A DNA stretch of 16,683 nt from Acidobacteria bacterium UBA2161 (GTDB lineage Bacteria; Acidobacteriota; Vicinamibacteria; Vicinamibacterales; UBA823). Under the pieces are notes generated by a model that saw only the letters and a program-made list of their open reading frames with translations, was not told the origin of the DNA and did no database searches. Each line of letters begins with the position of its first letter. Position 1 is the first letter of the stretch. Location of the stretch: NCBI GenBank assembly GCA_002328835.1, contig DCWN01000023.1, forward strand, positions 127,651 through 144,333. The letters are read 5' to 3'. Shown here in pieces: positions 14,917-16,683 of the stretch. A program made the translations under genes and the position numbers.

Positions 14917-14938
14917 ATATCATTCGACCACCCGAGTG

Positions 14939-14950
14939 TCAAGCGCTTGA
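14939..14950. promoter_or_regulatory. 12-bp palindrome TCAAGCGCTTGA
   Basis: A perfect palindrome in the divergent intergenic region, 36 bp before the -10-like box of the rightward gene. Its centre AAGCGCTT has the form AAnCGnTT typical of LacI/GalR-family operators. About four such 12-mers are expected by chance in a window of this length, so only its position makes it notable. No LacI-family gene is in the window. Confidence 0.35.
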
Positions 14951-14961
14951 GAAGCGACACG

Positions 14962-14980
14962 AGGCGCCCCTCCGGCGCCT
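14962..14980. repeat. GC-rich stem-loop AGGCGCC-N5-GGCGCCT
   Basis: Perfect 7-bp arms around a CCTCC loop, directly upstream of the -10-like box at 14987. There is no T-tract after it, so it is not a standard terminator. As DNA it would overlap the -35 region of the rightward promoter and could be an operator half-site pair. As RNA it would matter only if transcription starts upstream. Confidence 0.4.
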
Positions 14981-14986
14981 GGGCGG

Positions 14987-14992
14987 TATATG
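14987..14992 (+). promoter_or_regulatory. Candidate -10 box (TATATG) for the exported-protein operon
   Basis: An AT-rich hexamer in GC-rich surroundings, 24 bp before the ATG at 15017. The -35 position falls within the GC hairpin and does not resemble TTGACA, so an activator or another sigma factor may be needed. Confidence 0.35.
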
Positions 14993-15016
14993 CTCTCCGA
15001 GCCTCGGAAGGCCAAC

Positions 15017-15547
15017 ATGACCTGGAGCCGGATCCTGGCGCCGACCGCCCTCGTGCTGCTGTGGGCTGCACCCGGTCGGGCTCAGGTGGTCGATCCGATT
15101 CGCGTCTTCGTCTTCGCCGAGATGGAGTCGCCCTTGCGCGCCGACGTGGAGGTGCCGGTCTTCCTGCCGCCGCGGCATCCGGTGCCGCGCGACCCCGACC
15201 GGTACTACTTCGAAGTCGATCGGGCACCCGACGCGGTCGCGGGGCTCCGCCGGCGGCTGAACCGTGAGGAGTACGCCGATTCGGTCCTGGTCGTGGAATC
15301 CCGGGGGCAGGCCGACATGTACCTCGAGGTCGTCGCCACGAGCCGGATCAGTTTCCTCGGGTCGTGGCGGGACCCAGGGATCGCGATCATCAGAGTGACG
15401 ATCAGGAACCACGACTACACGACCGACTTCATCGGCGAGCGCCGCGGTGTCCTGCGATCGCCGGCCTTCGCCCTGGCCGGCCAGTTGACGCGGTGGATCG
15501 ACGGCAACTACGCGATGATCCAGCGGCTCATCTACGGTCTGCCGTAA
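15017..15547 (+). CDS. Small exported protein of unknown function
   Basis: 176 aa from the ATG at 15017, chosen because GGAAGG lies 6 nt upstream and it starts a good Sec signal peptide (MTWSRILAPTALVLLWAAPG then RAQ). An ATG at 14990 would add nine residues. The mature protein has a short strand IRVFVFAEM, a Pro-rich stretch (VPVFLPPRHPVPRDPD, about 44-59), a helix AVAGLRRRLNREEYAD, a strand VLVVESRGQADMYLEVVATSR and a C-terminal amphipathic helix. I do not recognise the family. The D-A-V-x-x-L-x-x-x-L then LVVESxxxADMYLEV layout looks like a small alpha/beta periplasmic domain. Its stop overlaps the start of the PQQ-dehydrogenase gene (TAATG), so the two are probably translated together and may act in one process. 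Confidence 0.75.
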   Translation: MTWSRILAPTALVLLWAAPGRAQVVDPIRVFVFAEMESPLRADVEVPVFLPPRHPVPRDPDRYYFEVDRAPDAVAGLRRRLNREEYADSVLVVESRGQADMYLEVVATSRISFLGSWRDPGIAIIRVTIRNHDYTTDFIGERRGVLRSPAFALAGQLTRWIDGNYAMIQRLIYGLP

Positions 15548-16683
15548 TGCGACGACTGCTCCCGTGGACCCTCGTCCTGTCGGCGGTTGCCTGCGGCAGC
15601 TTCCCCGAGACCGAGTGGCCGGTCTATCAGGGGCCGGGCAGCAACCAGTACTCGGCGCTCGACCTGATCACCCGCGACAACGTCGCCAACCTCGAGGTGG
15701 CCTGGGTCTACCGGACCGGCGATGCCGACCCCGACGACCGCTCGCAGATCCAGGCGAACCCGATCGTCGTCGATGGCGTGCTCTACGCCACCTCGGCGCA
15801 GCTCAAGGTGTTCGCGCTCGACGCCGCCACGGGTGAGCCGCACTGGACGTTCGATCCGTTCGACGGCGCCTACGACCAGTTCGGCGCCGGCGTGAGCCGC
15901 GGGGTCACCTACTGGGCGGACGGTGACGACCGCCGGATCCTTTCGACCGGCGGGTTCCGGCTGTACGCGCTCGACGCGGAGAGTGGACAACCGATTACTT
16001 CGTTCGGCGACCGTGGGTCGATCGATCTCCGGGAAGGCCTGGATCGCGACATCGGCGACCTGTTCATCGCCTCGAACACCCCCGGTGCGATCTACGAGGA
16101 CCTGATCATCCTGCCCACGCGGGTGGCGGAAGGCTTCCAGTCGGCGCCGGGGCACATCCGGGCCTTCGACGTGCGGACCGGCGAGCGTGCCTGGATCTTC
16201 CATACGATTCCGCACCCAGGCGAGGTCGGGTACGAGACCTGGCCCGCGGATGCCTGGCAGCGGGTCGGCGGCGCCAACAACTGGGCCGGGATGACCGTCG
16301 ACCACCGCCGTGGCATCGTCTATGTGCCGACCGGGTCGGCGGCGCCCGATTTCTACGGCGGCATGCGAGCCGGCGACAACCTCTTCGCCAACACGCTGCT
16401 GGCACTCGACGCGCGGACCGGCGAGCGCGTCTGGCACTACCAGGTGGTCCGCCACGACCTCTGGGACCGCGATCTGCCCGCGCCTCCCAACCTGGTGACC
16501 GTGACCCACGACGGCGAGCGGCGCGAGGCCGTCGCGCAGATCACGAAGTCGGCGCACGTCTTCCTCTTCGACCGCGAGACCGGTGATCCGCTCTTTCCCG
16601 TGGAGGAGCGCGAGGTGCCGCCGTCGCCGCTCCGGGGTGAAGCGGCGTCGCCGACCCAGCCGGTGCCGACGGCGCCGCCGCCG
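15547..16683 (+). CDS. PQQ-dependent glucose-dehydrogenase-like lipoprotein (3' end beyond window)
   Basis: The first 379 residues of a quinoprotein beta-propeller dehydrogenase, open to the window end. ATG shares one base with the preceding stop (TAATG). A lipoprotein signal MRRLLPWTLVLSAVAC (Cys16) replaces the five membrane helices of E. coli Gcd. Signatures follow the membrane glucose dehydrogenase family: WPVYQGPGSNQYSALDLI (24-41), VAWVYRTGD, QANPIVVDGVLYATS (69-83), VFALDAATGEPHW (88-100), SRGVTYW (117-123), GGANNWAGMTVD (241-252), VYVPTGSAAPDFYGG and the catalytic-region motif HDLWDRDLPAPP (303-314). The expected reaction is periplasmic oxidation of an aldose to the aldonolactone, with electrons passed to quinone or cytochrome c. 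The last residues visible are Pro-rich. The sugar specificity cannot be read. Confidence 0.92.
   Translation, partial: MRRLLPWTLVLSAVACGSFPETEWPVYQGPGSNQYSALDLITRDNVANLEVAWVYRTGDADPDDRSQIQANPIVVDGVLYATSAQLKVFALDAATGEPHWTFDPFDGAYDQFGAGVSRGVTYWADGDDRRILSTGGFRLYALDAESGQPITSFGDRGSIDLREGLDRDIGDLFIASNTPGAIYEDLIILPTRVAEGFQSAPGHIRAFDVRTGERAWIFHTIPHPGEVGYETWPADAWQRVGGANNWAGMTVDHRRGIVYVPTGSAAPDFYGGMRAGDNLFANTLLALDARTGERVWHYQVVRHDLWDRDLPAPPNLVTVTHDGERREAVAQITKSAHVFLFDRETGDPLFPVEEREVPPSPLRGEAASPTQPVPTAPPP

Larger units (their letters stand above)
14896..15016. promoter_or_regulatory. Divergent control region between arsR-type operon and the exported-protein operon
   Basis: A 121-bp intergenic region, AT-rich on its left side in contrast to the flanking genes. 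It contains three symmetric elements (listed separately): TTAACC-N4-GGTTAA, the 12-bp palindrome TCAAGCGCTTGA and a 7-bp-stem GC hairpin. It also has a TATATG -10-like box at 14987-14992 and a GGAAGG ribosome site (15005-15010) for the rightward gene. The arrangement suggests that both directions are regulated from here. Confidence 0.65.

Noticed and set aside
15532..16557. Minus-strand open frame opposite the PQQ dehydrogenase
   Set aside because: The plus strand reads as an uninterrupted quinoprotein with multiple signatures; the antisense frame is compositional.

Overview
This is a high-GC, densely packed window with many exported proteins: lipoprotein-type and Sec signals, one twin-arginine signal and a PQQ dehydrogenase. 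It reads as chromosomal DNA of a Gram-negative, aerobic, organic-matter-degrading bacterium. The mix of many lipoprotein sulfatases, a Tat-exported PLP enzyme, a CehA/McbA hydrolase and a PQQ dehydrogenase lipoprotein resembles Acidobacteriota (Vicinamibacteria-like). Planctomycetota and related phyla are also possible, so this placement is an inference with low confidence.

Layout. (1) Left arm, minus strand, 4282 down to 1: a PfkB-type sugar kinase, an N-sulfoglucosamine-sulfohydrolase-like sulfatase, an arylsulfatase-A-like sulfatase, and a further sulfatase that runs off the window. (2) A 58-bp divergent intergenic region (4283-4340). (3) Right arm, plus strand, 4341-14143: sulfatase, Tat-exported SelA/DgaE-like PLP enzyme, sulfatase, CehA/McbA-family metallohydrolase, 10-TM DMT-type transporter, exported nucleoside hydrolase and ribokinase. 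Most genes here are separated by 15 bp or less, or overlap; the one larger gap (61 bp, before the PLP gene) holds a strong ribosome binding site. (4) A convergent two-gene unit on the minus strand (14895-14153): an ArsR-type repressor translationally coupled to an SRPBCC/AHSA1 protein, with an inverted-repeat operator candidate directly before the repressor. (5) Plus strand from 15017: a small exported protein of unknown function, then the first 379 residues of a PQQ-dependent glucose-dehydrogenase-like lipoprotein.

How the genes may work together. Five sulfatases, all with the Cys-type formylglycine motif and all apparently exported, strip sulfate from a sulfated carbon source outside the cytoplasm. 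One looks specific for N-sulfated glucosamine. The exported PLP enzyme belongs to the fold group of D-glucosaminate-6-phosphate ammonia-lyase, and the PQQ enzyme at the right edge could oxidise free amino sugar to the aldonate. With the PfkB kinase, a periplasmic GlcNS to glucosamine to glucosaminate to 2-keto-3-deoxygluconate route can be proposed; this is a hypothesis. The end of the right arm (transporter, exported nucleoside hydrolase, cytoplasmic ribokinase) reads as a nucleoside/ribose salvage module.

Not found in the window: glycoside hydrolases, polysaccharide lyases, SusC/SusD or TonB receptors, sulfatase-maturating enzymes, RNA genes, mobile elements or CRISPR arrays. No convincing intrinsic terminator was seen.
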